From Nematostella vectensis (Eukaryota > Cnidaria > Anthozoa > Actiniaria > Edwardsiidae), in NCBI RefSeq assembly GCF_932526225.1, contig NC_064038.1:18153075-18217074 (forward strand): a stretch of DNA of 64,000 nt, in the 5' to 3' direction. The translations under genes and the position numbers were made by a program. The notes under the pieces were generated by a model. The model was not told the DNA's origin, made no database searches, and saw nothing but the letters and a program-made list of their open reading frames with translations. Shown one piece after another: positions 21,945 through 33,640 of this stretch (position 1 is its first letter; each line of letters begins with the position of its first letter).

Positions 21945-22990
21945 TGTCCGTCCGTCCCCAAAAAGCATCGTATGACAACCAAACTTGGCAGGTGTCATGT
22001 ATGTGTCAAAGGAGGTGCAAAACTGTGGTCATGTGGTTTGTGACGTCAACGATGACGTCACTAGAAGCAAAAGCATGATGACGTCATCAAAATAAAAAAT
22101 ATATTTATATTTCACGAAGGAAACATCGTATGGCACCCAAACTTGGTAGGTGTCAAGGGGGATGACAAGGTTTGGTCACGTGATGCGTGACGTCATGTAT
22201 GACGTCACTTTAAGCAAAAGTATCCCGATGTCATAACTATTGGTCATATCTCCTAAACGAAACATCATATGACAAACAAACTTGGTATGTGTCATGTATG
22301 TGTCAAGGGGGATGCACCAATATTGTCACGTGACTGTGACGTCATCAATGACGTCACTAGAAGCAAAATATGTTGACGTCATAAAAATAAAAAATATTTA
22401 TATTTCACGAAGGAAACATCGTATGGCAATCAAACTCGGTAGGTGTCAGGTTGGTGTTAAGGGGGGTGCTCCAATATGGTCACGTGATTGTCATGTCATT
22501 GATGACGTCACTAAAAGAAAAAAAACGTGATGAAAAGCAAAAAAAATCATATTTCATGAAACATCATGACAACCAATCTTGGTATGTGTCATGAAGCTGT
22601 CAAGGGGATGCACCAATATAGTTATGTGATTGTGACGTCATCGATGACGTCACTAGAACCACAAATATGCTGACGTCATCAAAATATTTATATTTTATAT
22701 TTTAATGAAATATTTATATTTCATTAAAAAAACATCGCATGACAACCAAATACAGTAGGTGTCATGTTGGTGTCAAGAAGGGTGCTCCAATATGGTCACG
22801 TGATTTTGACGTCATCAATGTAGAAAACATTCATATCTCGTGAAAGAAACATTGTATAACAACCAAACTTGATAGGTGTAGTGTTTTGTGTCAAGGACGG
22901 TGCGAAAATATAGTAACGTGATGTGTGACGTCATCGATGACGTCACTAAAAGTAAAATACCTGACATCGAGACATCGTATTACAGCTAAA
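21945..22990 (+). repeat. About eight imperfect 110-170 bp repeats rich in TGACGTCA
   Basis: The anchor CATCGTATGACAACCAAACT or a variant recurs near 21966, 22128, 22262, 22416, 22562, 22733, 22850 and 22972. Each is followed by GGTGTCATGT-like sequence, a GGTCACGTGA-like stretch and one to three copies of the palindrome TGACGTCA, commonly paired as GTGACGTCATCNATGACGTCAC. Unit length varies because of indels. TGACGTCA is the CREB/ATF site and CACGTG the E-box core; whether these act as such here is unknown. Confidence 0.85.
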
Positions 22991-23536
22991 CTTTTTATTT
23001 GTGTGTTATGTGGGGGAAGCGGGTTTAACAAATTGGACATCTGAGCTTTCTTTGTTATTGTTTGGATCAACTTCACCTATGATAAAACCTGTAGCTTTCA
23101 AAAGGTGCAAATAGAAAGAAAATACCCCGAAAAGACGCCCAATTACTTAGTTGTTGAATCTTTTCACTCATTTGCATTTTTGATTTGGCAGCGCGCGAGT
23201 GTTTCTTGTTTTCCCGCCTATTTGAAATCGATCGATAAACTACAGTACGATGACCAGTTCCGTATCACTTCATATTAAAATTGCTCTATCTTTTTTGCGG
23301 AGAGCCCAATGCTCATAATTTTTTCTAAGACGACTACAAATTTTCTAATGCTTATAATATGCACAGAAAAGACTACACATTTTCAAATTTTATTGATTTA
23401 TATGGTATTTTCTGTTTGCACATAGTGGGAGTAGTTCCGTAGCAGCGGGCATAAGTTCCGTATCACTCAAAAATTCTCTCGTCTGGTACGAGATTTTTCA
23501 TTTGAAAATCAATAAAAAACATATTTATCCTACAGG
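22991..23536. other. AT-rich DNA before the LTR element
   Basis: No gene is seen. AGTTCCGTA(T/G) recurs three times (about 23258, 23432 and 23453). The stretch 23258-23345 resembles 8018-8090. The last bases before the LTR element, with its target duplication ATACC at 23537-23541, appear to be the interrupted 5' part of the L2-like LINE. Confidence 0.45.
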
Positions 23537-23541
23537 ATACC

Positions 23542-24189
23542 TGTTATAAACATTGAAAATACAAAAAAGAACGTTGATTTAAATTGAACGGATTAGATAG
23601 TTTAGACAATTGTTTAGTTGAGTTACCACGGCTTCCTCTATTTTTGAGCACAGCCGCCCTTTCCTATGATTAGACTGATAAGATTTATTGTAGTTTACGC
23701 ATTTCCCTTTGAGTAACAGTTTAGGAATGAGGCACGTCCTACTTTAGGACACGTCCCATCTGCCTATAAATTATAGTACCCATTTAGCAATCTTTAAGAG
23801 TTGAGCAGAGAAACCGAAGAGAGAAGAGTTGAGTTGAGAGCCAGAGAAGCAGAGTTAGAGAAGTCAGAGTAAAGTTTGAAGAGTTACAAGCTTACTTGGA
23901 GTTGTACTTCTTTAAGCCCCGGAGACGAGGTCAGACGTAAGTTGAATTTGTAAATATTGATTTAGCCTTTTTGCGATTTACAGAACTGCCTGTAGTCCTT
24001 AGGTTTTTATCCTAAATTTGTGAATTGTTAATTACTTCATAGTTGTCACCGCATGTGTTCGATAGTTGGACGAGTTGATTGTAATAAACGCTGTTAAATC
24101 AAGCTTGGATGACTGTTCTACACTGTGGTTGACACTAAAACGAACCCACTGCACACTTCCCACAAGTCGCTGCTTTGGAACAGCTTACA
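23542..24189 (+). repeat. 5' LTR of BEL/Pao element
   Basis: 648 bp, nearly identical to 30332-30979. It contains a TATAAATTATAG stretch near 23765 as a likely promoter, a purine-rich GAGAGAAGAG segment after it, and an AATAAA at about 24084. Confidence 0.95.
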
Positions 24190-24247
24190 GTGATAAGTCT
24201 GGTAGAAAACAACGTTGGAAGGTAGGCCCTTTCAAGTTTATACCGAG

Positions 24248-25950
24248 ATGAGCGAGAGAGGAGATCCCCAACGGCACGGCGCTGAGACAGGCCGAATTAC
24301 ACGCCGAACCACAAAAATGACGCAAAAAGCCCTTCAAAACGCGATCGAACGTAAAAGTATAGAGATTGACAGGTCTAAAAGAAGGCTCCTTAGCGTTATC
24401 GAAACATCTAAAAGTCTAAGCCATGATAGTAACTTAGATATAGTTTTGCACGACCTCACAACTGAGGGGCAACAATACGGGATTATTTTGCAACAGCTAC
24501 TGGAGCTGCACGGACAAAATACTAACGGTGAACGCGGACACGAGGTCCAACTCACCGAGGAAAACGAAATCCTAAAACTAGCCTTCAAAGAAATAGAGAG
24601 ACTTAAGTATATGATAAGTGTTAAGCAAAGCGGTAAAGAGATGGATGCGAAATCTGAGCGTTCGTATCGATCCTCGAGATCGTCCAGTTCTAGAGCAAGT
24701 AGCGCCCGCATAAAAGCTTTAGCAGAGGCGAGGGCCGCGCGCGAGGAAGCCGACTATGCACGCGTTTTGGCCGAAAAACAAAAGGAACTCGCTATTCTAA
24801 CTGCAGACAAAAACGCGGCAGTAGCCAAAGCAAAACTCGATGCGATAGAACAAGCGATAAACGAGGAGGAATTTGGGGAAGGACCCGCAGAAAAAGAGGA
24901 CGCAGAGAACTTCACGGGACAGTGGGTCCATTCCTCCCCCGCACTCGAAAGCGATACGCCAAATGTACGCAACGCCCTTGGGCCCAAAAACACGTCCGAA
25001 CCACACACCCTGTCGTTATCCCACCTCCCACGGTCAGATAACGTACCAAAAGAATCAACCCCCGCTTTGCCCTATCGAGAACACGTACAACCCCAAGACC
25101 GGATGTTTACCAATCACGGCCATGACAAAGACGTCAATTACCATCCAGTCATATCAGCACCTGATAATCCGTACAGAGACATCACGCAAAGCCAACTAAT
25201 GGATTCGCTAACGACGGTCAATAACCAAATAGTAACGAGCTTAGCCCGTCAACGTTTACCAATTTCTGAGCCAGATATATTTGACGGTGACGCCACGCTA
25301 TTCCAGCCCTGGAAAAGAGCCTTCAAAGCTATGCTTTCTGATGCGATAGTTTCACCGACCCAAGAGATCAACTATCTAAGAAAATTCACCAGCGGCCCCC
25401 CGCAAGCCCTGGTCGACAATTACAGAAAGAGATTGCGTGATCCCGCAACGCTACTTGAGCAACTCTGGGTCAAATTAGAGAAGCGTTTCGGCAGTCCAGC
25501 GATGATAAGCAACTCGCTCCTAGAACGACTGAAAAACGCCGCCCGCTTTAGTGAAAACCAGCCAGAAAAATTGCAACAGTTTGCCGATCTCTGCGCTGAC
25601 GTCGAGAGCCAAGTCGCACAACTACCAGGCCTTGCCTGCCTTAATTTTGAAAACGCGATGCAGCCGGTAATTGATAAGCTACCAAAATCTATCTGCGCAA
25701 AATGGGAGAAAGAGATAGCGAATTTCTCTGACGCTAACGGCGGCGTTTACCCTCCATTTGAGCGTTTCGCGAAAATAATCCAAGGGCAGACTGACATTAA
25801 AAACAACGCCAATGTTTTAGCCAGCAAGGCCACTACTACCGAAGTTACACCCTCCTCTGCGCACGCCCCCGGACCTCGCAGAGAGCAGAGAACGTTCAAA
25901 ACTAACGCGCAGCCCCAAAGAAAAGGGAGGGAAGGACCCGAAAATAAAAA
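24248..25950 (+). pseudogene. BEL/Pao Gag region
   Basis: It begins after a short leader. The N-terminal part is charged and predicted coiled coil (Glu/Lys/Arg/Ala rich, about 24550-24900). A DUF1759-like capsid region follows at about 25250-25830, with segments such as PDIFDGDATLFQPWKRAFKAM and a conserved FGSP. These are the standard features of BEL/Pao Gag. Confidence 0.85.
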
Positions 25951-26165
25951 AGTAAACCGATGTCCCTATCATGAGAAAGACGGGCACACCCTAGCCGAAT
26001 GCAAAACGTTCGCAGCTAAAACCGTCAGTGAGCGCAAAAAGTGGCTAACTGACGCTACCCTATGCTATCGCTGCCTCGATCCGTCACACTTTGCTCGCGA
26101 CTACCGCGCTCCTATACAGTGCGCAACCTGCGGCGACTTACGTCACAACACAGTGCTGCATAGAG
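25950..26165 (+). other. BEL/Pao zinc-knuckle region
   Basis: Cys/His clusters of the CPYHEKDGHTLAEC and CYRCLDPSHFARDY type, followed by a CATCGDLRHN cluster, resemble the nucleocapsid knuckles of BEL/Pao elements. Confidence 0.85.
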
Positions 26166-26189
26166 ACCCACCCGCTCCCAAGGACAACC

Positions 26190-26660
26190 CTGACCCCGAG
26201 AAGCCGGTCACCGCCAAATGCACTGCACTCTGCGACCCCGTCGGAGGGACATCCTGTAGCAAAATGGTCCTAGTAGACGTCTATAGCATACACAAATCAT
26301 CTACCGCTCAGCGCATTTACGCCATTATCGACGAACAGAGTAACACCAGCAAGCTCGCCGACGACCTTGGCGCCGATGGCCCTAGAGAAGTCTACTACCT
26401 GTCGACATGCAGCAACGAGAGAGAGGAAAAGAGTGGTAGACGAGTGACAGGCATCGAGGCACGATCAGTCAGCGGAGCTGCATTTTCGCTGCCTACACTC
26501 GTTGAGTGCGACGTCATCCCAGGGGACAAGCGCGAGATCCCCACACCTGAGATGGCGAGGAGCTTCAAGCACCTTAAACCAATCGCCGACCAGATACCCC
26601 CCCTAGACGATACGGCAGAGGTTCACCTCTTGATAGGTCGCGACGCGCCAGAACTACTGA
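26190..26660 (+). other. BEL/Pao aspartic protease region
   Basis: Follows the knuckles. YAIIDEQSNTS is in the place of the usual D-S/T-G-type active site of the BEL protease (DUF1758), and HLLIGRDAPELL later in the domain is characteristic of it. Confidence 0.7.
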
Positions 26661-27179
26661 AAGTGAGAGAGTTCAAAAACGGCCCCAGAGGAGCCCCGTG
26701 GGCACAGCGACTAGCCCTTGGATGGACCATCAGCGGCCAGATGTGCCTCGACTTCGCGAACGGTCCCGCACACATTCTGAGCCGCCACACCCATGTGTCC
26801 AACCGTGAGCGACAGGAGACCGGGGACGAGAACTACGAGATAGTGCCGTGCCCCAACATGCTCAAAGTCGATATCCCAATTGACAGCGATAACGTCTTCA
26901 AGACAACGCGAGACGACAACGAACCAAGTCTATCTCGAGAAGACCGACAGTTCCTAGAGATCATAGAGAAAGGTACACGCAAAAATTCAAGCGGTAATTG
27001 GCAGATGCCCCTACCCTTCCGCGTCCCAAACCAGACCATGCCGAACAACCGTGCACAAGCGATGCACCGATTAAAAGGACTCTTCAAGACATTCGAGAGA
27101 AAACCAGAAATGAAACGAGAGTACCTTGAGTTCATGGGAAAAATCCTCGAAAGAGGACACGCCTCCCCCGTCCCCCGCG

Positions 27180-27980
27180 ACGAGCCCCCGCCAAAACCAG
27201 GCCATTCCTGGTACCTAGTGCACTTCGCAACCTATCATAACACTAAACACACCATAAGTGTAGTTTTTGATAGCAGTTGCGAATTTCAAGAAATCTCACT
27301 GAATAAAGTACTTCTACCTGGTCCCGACTTAATGAATAACCTCATAGGCGTATTGATGCGTTTTCGAAAAGAAAACACCGGTGTCATGTGCGACGTAGAA
27401 CAAATGTTTCACTCCTTTCATGTCGAACCCTCTCACAGAGATTTCCTCCGCTTCCTGTGGTTTGAAGAGAACAACCCAGAGAAACCAGTCACAGAGTACC
27501 GCATGAACGTTCATCTCTTCGAAAACGGCCCCAGCCCAGCGATAGCCACATACGGCCTCCGTAGAACTGCGTAGGATGGCGAGGAGGAGTATGGCGAGGA
27601 GTCAAATAATTTTATCCGCCGCAACTTCTACGTCGATGACGGACTGGCTTCGCTTCCAACAGCCCAACAAGCGATAGATCTGGTTAAAAAAGCACAAGCC
27701 ACCTTAGCTACGGCCAACCTCAGACTCCACAAGGTCGTATCCAACTCGGTAGAAGTCATGGAAGCATTCCCCGCTGATGACAGAGCAAAGGACGTGCGTG
27801 ACCTTGACCTGCGCCAAGACGTCCTTCCCGCCCAAAGATCCCTTGGAGTATACTGGGACCTAGAGACGGACGCGTTCACATTTAAGGTGACAGTTCAAGA
27901 AAAGCCTTTCACGAGAAGAGGGGTCTTGTCTATCGTAAACTCCGTATACGACCCTCTAGGTCTAGCGGTACCCGTGATGC
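27180..27980 (+). pseudogene. BEL/Pao reverse transcriptase region
   Basis: Contains VVFDSSCEFQEISLNKVLLP, LMRFRKENTGVMCDVEQMF and FLRFLWF, then FYVDDGL, all conserved in BEL/Pao reverse transcriptases. The YDPLGLAVPVM segment after it belongs to the connection domain. Confidence 0.9.
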
Positions 27981-28169
27981 TCGAGGGCAGGAAAATGCTG
28001 CAAAAGCTAGTGCTTATGGGTAAAAGAAAAAGCAGAGACGACTCCCCACTGGCATGTGATGACCCGCTCCCCACCGCGATGAAAGACCGATGGGCAAGAT
28101 GGAAAGACTCGCTCCCAGACCTCCAAAATGTGTCGGTACCCCGCTGTCACGACCAAAAAAATGTTTGGC

Positions 28170-28580
28170 ACTGTCTCCACGGCAGAACTACATGCGTTCT
28201 CAGATGCGAGTCAAGACGCGATCGGGACCGCCGTTTACCTCCGACTCGTGAACGAAGCAAAAAAGGTATCCGTCTCCCTAGTGTATGGCCAAGCAAGAGT
28301 CGCACCAGCAAACTCAACCAGCATACCACGCCTAGAGCTATGTGGAGCAGTCCTAGCAGTACAAGCCGTACAAAAGGTAATGGGAGAGATCGACATCGAG
28401 ATATCCCAAGTCAAGTACTACACCGACTCGAAGGTGGTACTCGGTTACATAACGAATGAAAGCCGGCGCTTTTATGTCTATGTAGCCAACAGAGTTCAAC
28501 AGATAAGAAGCTTGTCTAACCCAGAGCAGTGGAGGTACGTGGAGACCGAGCTCAACCCCGCCGACCTAGCGACGCGAGGA
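28170..28580 (+). other. BEL/Pao RNase H region
   Basis: AELHAFSDASQDAIGTAVYL, IPRLELCGAVLA and YYTDSKVVLGYI match the RNase H of BEL/Pao elements, with the three expected acidic positions. Confidence 0.9.
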
Positions 28581-29079
28581 GTACCCCCTAACAAACTAGG
28601 AGAAACCAGCTGGCTTAGTGGTCCCACATTCCTCAAAAATATAGATACCGCTGACACCCCGAGTGAAGCATACTTACTCGACGCAAGCGACCCCGAGGTG
28701 CGCAAAGAAGTGGTTTGCGCCAAAGTCAGCACAGATGAAGACACAAAGAAGCCGGGCCTTGGCGCACACCGATTCTTGCGATTCTCGACCCTGAAGTCCC
28801 TACAGCGCGGGATCGCCACCCTAAACGTGAAGGTTAAGAACTTCAAGAACAAAAGGGACACCAGAACCACTAGAGCCAACACGTTGAGCCATCGTCCCAG
28901 GGTACAAGGCGAGCAACAGAAGCGCAGAGCCCCTACAGTAGAGGAATTAGATCAGGCCTTGCGAGTCACAACACAGAGAGAAGCATTCAGCGCTGAACTG
29001 AAAGGCGCAAATACAGACCCCGAAAACCCAAGAGAAACAAAGAAAAACGCGAAGAAAGCCCTCAGAGGATCACCGCTAT

Positions 29080-30284
29080 ACCGCCTCGACCCATTCCTTG
29101 ACAGTGACGGAATTCTGCGCGTCGGCGGCCGGCTTAGAAGAGCTGAGATGAACTACGAACAGAAACACCCCGTCCTTCTACCCAGAAAGCCCATGTTTCA
29201 CAGCTAGTCGCCCTCCACCATCACGTCAAAGTGCACCACCAAGGCCGACTAATCACAAGCGGCGCCACACGCCAAGCCGGGTTCTGGCTGATTGGAGGCC
29301 ACACCACCGTCACAAAAGCCATCAAAGACTGCGTGACCTGCAAGAAGCTGAGGGGACGCCCACTAGAGCAACGAATGGCAGACCTGCCTCCCGGCAGGAA
29401 TGAAGTCTGCAGCCCGTTTACGAACGTCGGCTTCGACGTATTTGGGCCTTGGTCGGTGAAGTCACGAAAGACAAGAGGATCCATAGCTAACGCAAAGCGC
29501 TGGGGACTAGTATTCACGTGCCTCAGCCCTGCTAAACTGCTTAGGTGTGATTGCGGCACTAATTTTGTAGGAGCTAAGACCGAACTCGATAGCGCAATGA
29601 AGGAGCTTAATAAGGAGGGTGCAGAGAGATTCGTCAGAGAGCAAGGATGCGAGTGGATCTTTAACCCCCCACACGCGTCGCATTTCGGAGGTGTGTGGGA
29701 GAGACAGATCCGCACAATACGACAAGTCCTCGACGGCATGTTCGCACGAGTTAGGAGACCACCAACTGACGCATGATTTGCTAGTAACGCTAATGGCAGA
29801 GGTCGCTGCGATCGTGAACGCCAGGCCAATATCAGCTCTACCGATGGACGCTGACCAGCCGCAGACCCTCTCACCTGCGATGCTTCTAAGCATGAAAGAG
29901 CGCCCTACTGGACCCCCTCCAGGCCGTTTCGTGCCCACAGACATCTACGCACGTCGCCGCTGGAGACGCGTCCAGTACCTGGCGGAGCAGTTCTGGTCGA
30001 GATGGAGAAGGGAGTACCTCCAGAATCTCCAGCCCCGCCAGAAGTGGAACGGAGCAACGGAAAGTCTGCACGCAGGCGATATCATACTACTAAGGGACAA
30101 GACGGAGCACCGCAACGACTGGCCAATGGGACGAGTAACAGAGGCGGTGAAGAGCGAGGACGGTAGAGTTAGGAAGGCGAAGGTAGAGGTAGTTAGAGAC
30201 GGAGTCAAGAGGACCTACTTGCGCCCCATCAAGGAACTCATCCTGCTTATCCGCGCAGATGACGACAAAGAGAGCCAAGAGTAG
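29080..30284 (+). pseudogene. BEL/Pao integrase region
   Basis: It starts with LRVGGRLRRAEM and the HHC-type zinc-binding segment, followed by the DDE core (FDVFGPW, CGTNFVGA and HFGGVWERQIR) and a DUF5641-like C-terminal domain with DIILLRDK and WPMGRV. These are hallmark BEL/Pao motifs. Confidence 0.9.
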
Positions 30285-30331
30285 GGTAGAAAAGATTAGA
30301 ATAGCAAGGATTGAAATCCTTGGGCGAGGAG

Positions 30332-30979
30332 TGTTATGAACATTGAAAATACAAAAAAGAACGTTGATTTAAATTGAACGGATTAGATAGTTTAGACAAT
30401 TGTTTAGTTGAGTTACCACGGCTTCCTCTATTTTTGAGCACAGCCGCCCTTTCCTATGATTAGACTGATAAGATTTATTGTAGTTTACGCATTTCCCTTT
30501 GAGTAAGAGTTTAGGAATGAGGCACGTCCTACTTTAGGACACGTCCCACCTGCCTATAAATTATAGTACCCATTTAGCAATCTTTAAGAGTTGAGCAGAG
30601 AAACCGAAGAGAGAAGAGTTGAGTTGAGAGCCAGAGAAGCAGAGTTAGAGAAGTCAGAGTAAAGTTTGAAGAATTACAAGCTTACTTGGAGTTGTATTTC
30701 TTTAAGCCCCGGAGACGAGATCAGACGTAAGTTGAATTTGTAAATATTGATTTAGCCTTTTTGCGATTTACAGAACTGCCTGTAGTCCTTAGGTTTTTAT
30801 CCTAAATTTGTGAATTGTTAATTACTTCATAGTTATCACCGCATGTGTTCGATAGTTGGACGAGTTGATTGTAATAAACGCTGTTAAATCAAGCTTAGAT
30901 GACTGTTCTACACTGTGGTTGACACTAAATCGAGCCCACTGCACACTTCCCACAAGTCGCTGCTTTGGAACCGCTTACA
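30332..30979 (+). repeat. 3' LTR of BEL/Pao element
   Basis: 648 bp, about 98.3% identical to the 5' LTR. It is followed at once by the second ATACC and then the interrupted L2-like LINE. Confidence 0.95.
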
Positions 30980-30984
30980 ATACC

Positions 30985-32871
30985 GTTTTCTTCACAGCCC
31001 AAGGCTAAATGCAAGAGGTGGTGGTGTTGCACTGCTCTTTAAAGATCGTCTTGAAATCAACAGCCGGATTTGTGAACAGTTCAACACGTTCGAGTTCATG
31101 GTTGTGCGGCTTCGTGATTCTGTCCAGCTCAGGATTTTTGTTGTCTACAGACCACCTGAATCCACATACACATTGTTTTTTGATGAGTTCTCTCGATTAC
31201 TGGAGCAGGTTCTCGCTGAGTCTAATGGTCAACTATTGTTCATTGGTGATTTCAATCTCCACATGGATGATGCTAATGACAGATATGCTAAAAAGTTTTC
31301 CAACATATTAGATGCATTTGACCTAAAGCAGCACGTCAAATGTATAACGCATAAAGATGGCCACATCCTAGACCTTGTAATAACTAGGTCTGATGATGAC
31401 ATCATCAAAGGGATTTCTGTCCGGAACCCGATGATTTCTGACCACCATGCCATACACTGTGAACTTGACCTTTGCAAACCACAGTTTGAGAAGAAAGTCG
31501 TGAATTTCAGAAAGCTTCGATCGGTTGACATAGACCAACTTTCTGAAGACCTCCTCAACTATGAACTTTTTCAAAACCAACAAGTGAATATTAATAACCT
31601 GGTTATAAAGTATGACAACACCCTTAAGGCACTGTTAGACAAGCATGCCCCACTAAAGGCGAAACTTGTTACCATTCGCCCAAAAGCTGCCTGGTATACA
31701 CCCGAGGTCTCTGAGGAAAAGAGAAAGAGACGGCGCTTAGAGAGGAAATGGGTTTCCACTGGTCTTTCAACTGACCGTGCTAATTATGCTTACCAGTGTG
31801 GGGTAGTCAATAATCTTATTGATTCACTAAAGACCTCATACTACACATCGATCATACAGGAGCATTCTTTGGACCAAAAGGTTCATTTCAAAACCATTAA
31901 CAAACTTTTTGAGAAGAAGTCAGTTCAATATTACCCAGTTGCATCCTCTAGTGAGGTGTTAGCCAACAGCTTTGCTGATTTCTTTAATGAAAAAATATCT
32001 AAAATCCATCTAGATCTAATGGAACAGCAAACCATGGTTGGCCCCAACCCTTATTGTGACCATACGTGTACAGTGGAAATGAGTGAATTTGATGTAATTT
32101 CAGAAGATGATGTTAAGATCCTAGCTCACAAGCCTATATCGAAGTCTTGTAATCTTGATCCTTTGCCGGCCTCCCTCTTAAAGGAATGCTTTAGTACACT
32201 CCTTCCTATAATAACCAGGATTGTTAATGCCTCGCTTTCATCAGGTGTAATGCCTGACCCAATGAAAGTTGCTGAACTTCACCCCTCATTGAAAAAGCAC
32301 AATGCCAATCACCTACTTTACCCTAACTTTCGTCCAGTCTCTAACCTACCGATGGTTTCTAAGGTGATCAAAAAAGCTGTCGCTGAACAATTGACAAAGC
32401 ATATAGTTAGCAATAATTTGGATGTTTCCCTCCAATCTTCTTATAAGAAATTCCATTCCACGGAAACAGCTCTTATTAAGGTGCAGAATGACATCTTATG
32501 TGCCATTGATGGTGGAAACTCGGTATTGATGCTACTGCTTGACCTGTCGGCGGCATTTGATACCGTTGATCATTTCATTCTTCTTTCACGTCTCTCATTG
32601 AGTTATGGCCTGACTGGCAATGTTCTCGCTTGGTTCCGCTCATACCTTACATCCCGCAAACTGTATGTACGGGTTGAGGACTGCAAGTCATCTTTGTGTG
32701 GCCTGGAACGAGGTGTTCCTCAGGGCTCTGTCCTAGGCCCGCTACTCTATCTTGCCTATACTTCGCCCATTGCTCAGATCATAGCACGACATGGCATTCT
32801 ATACCACCTTTATGCGGATGATTCACAACTTTACGTTTCTTTTCGAGGTAATTCACAAGATGAACTTTTGA
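30985..32871 (+). mobile_element. L2-like LINE, first part (APE and RT)
   Basis: An open frame encodes the rest of an apurinic-type endonuclease and most of a reverse transcriptase. Endonuclease motifs are GQLLFIGDFNLHMD and ISDHHAIHCEL. RT motifs are LLLDLSAAFDTVDH, GVPQGSVLGPLLY and YADDSQLY. The reading frame entering from the BEL element's right flank is YRFLHSPRLNARGGG; across the ATACC site the bases left of the BEL element supply GY in frame, so the LINE begins shortly before 23541. The longer apparent reading frame starting inside the LTR at 30915 is artefactual. The frame is cut by the hAT-like element at 32872. Confidence 0.9.
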
Positions 32872-32899
32872 CAGTGCCGTACATTACTATTTTTGGTTA
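32872..32899 (+). repeat. Left TIR of hAT-like element
   Basis: Imperfect reverse complement (about three mismatches) of 39301-39328. TSD TTTGA lies immediately to the left. Confidence 0.88.
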
Positions 32900-33640
32900 A
32901 ATCGATTTACCTACTTATTATGCAAATATTCAAAATGGCCGCGCGGAGTTTGAAACTTGAATTTGTTTTGTTAGCGAGACGTCGCATCGCAAAAATCGAC
33001 CAAAACAGCAAAATATCCTGCTCTATACCAAGTTTGATATTTGATTGATGAGTTCCTGTGCTCGAAAGTAAAATATCGTTTGAGAAACCTTTTCAAATTG
33101 AGCGCTTTTATTACCCTGCCGTAAAATCGAACTCTCTTCGTAATGTTTACGTTTAGAAAAAGAGAAATATGAGTGTGATGGACCAAATTCTACGGCTTAG
33201 GACCTTGACAGGACTAAACTAGGATAAATGAGGATCATGGCATACTAAAACAATCTTCACCACAAGCCGAAACGAGTGCCCACAGGGTATGGTGAAAGTT
33301 GAGAAGAGCGGAGGTTGAATTGTGAGGACGAAAGTGCGAGTCAAGGCCCAACGTCTATACAACAGGGAAAATCGCCGAAGAATAGGTATGAAAATTTGTG
33401 TCAACATTTAGCCGAAAAGCATTTTACCCTACCCTTGTCTCTCGGGGGTTCGCTTCTTGTCATTCTTTAGCTAAATGTCTTGCCCTGCGACCACCACAAC
33501 AACATGGGGGGGGGGCACTCTAGCTGTGAACATGACTGTTGATTCCGACAGATACGAACATTTTATGCCCCCAAAAGAATGGAACCGCGCCACCACTAAG
33601 AATATACCTTCATCTGAACTCTATACCCAAAACTCCACCA
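32900..33640. other. Left interior of the hAT-like element
   Basis: No transposase or other gene recognised. It contains a G10 run at about 33507 and short open frames without domain features. Confidence 0.5.

Larger units (their letters stand above)
23542..30979 (+). mobile_element. BEL/Pao LTR retrotransposon
   Basis: Two 648-bp LTRs in the same orientation bracket a gag-pol interior. The element is 7438 bp, has TG...CA ends (TGTTAT to CTTACA) and is flanked by the 5-bp target duplication ATACC (23537-23541 and 30980-30984). Domain order, Gag with DUF1759-like region, zinc knuckles, aspartic protease, reverse transcriptase, RNase H, zinc-binding integrase and a DUF5641-like C-terminal domain, is diagnostic of BEL/Pao. 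The LTRs differ at about 11 positions (1.7%), so insertion is recent. The element is structurally complete but its coding region is broken in about three places. It inserted into an L2-like LINE. Confidence 0.97.

Noticed and set aside
21636-21998. Minus-strand 120-codon open frame, and a histone-like impression of the AAAAAKKKTKRRGS frame at 21393-21608
   Set aside because: Neither has an ATG in context with convincing domain content. The Lys/Arg-rich start resembles a histone tail, but the following residues do not fit the histone fold, so no histone is called.
24334-30278. Minus-strand open frames across the BEL/Pao element
   Set aside because: They are mirror frames of the gag-pol coding strand with no domain content of their own.
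30915-30984. Apparent N-terminus of the LINE protein at 30915
   Set aside because: These codons lie in the 3' LTR and its target duplication. The LINE's own coding sequence begins at the LTR flank, and its true upstream part lies left of 23542.
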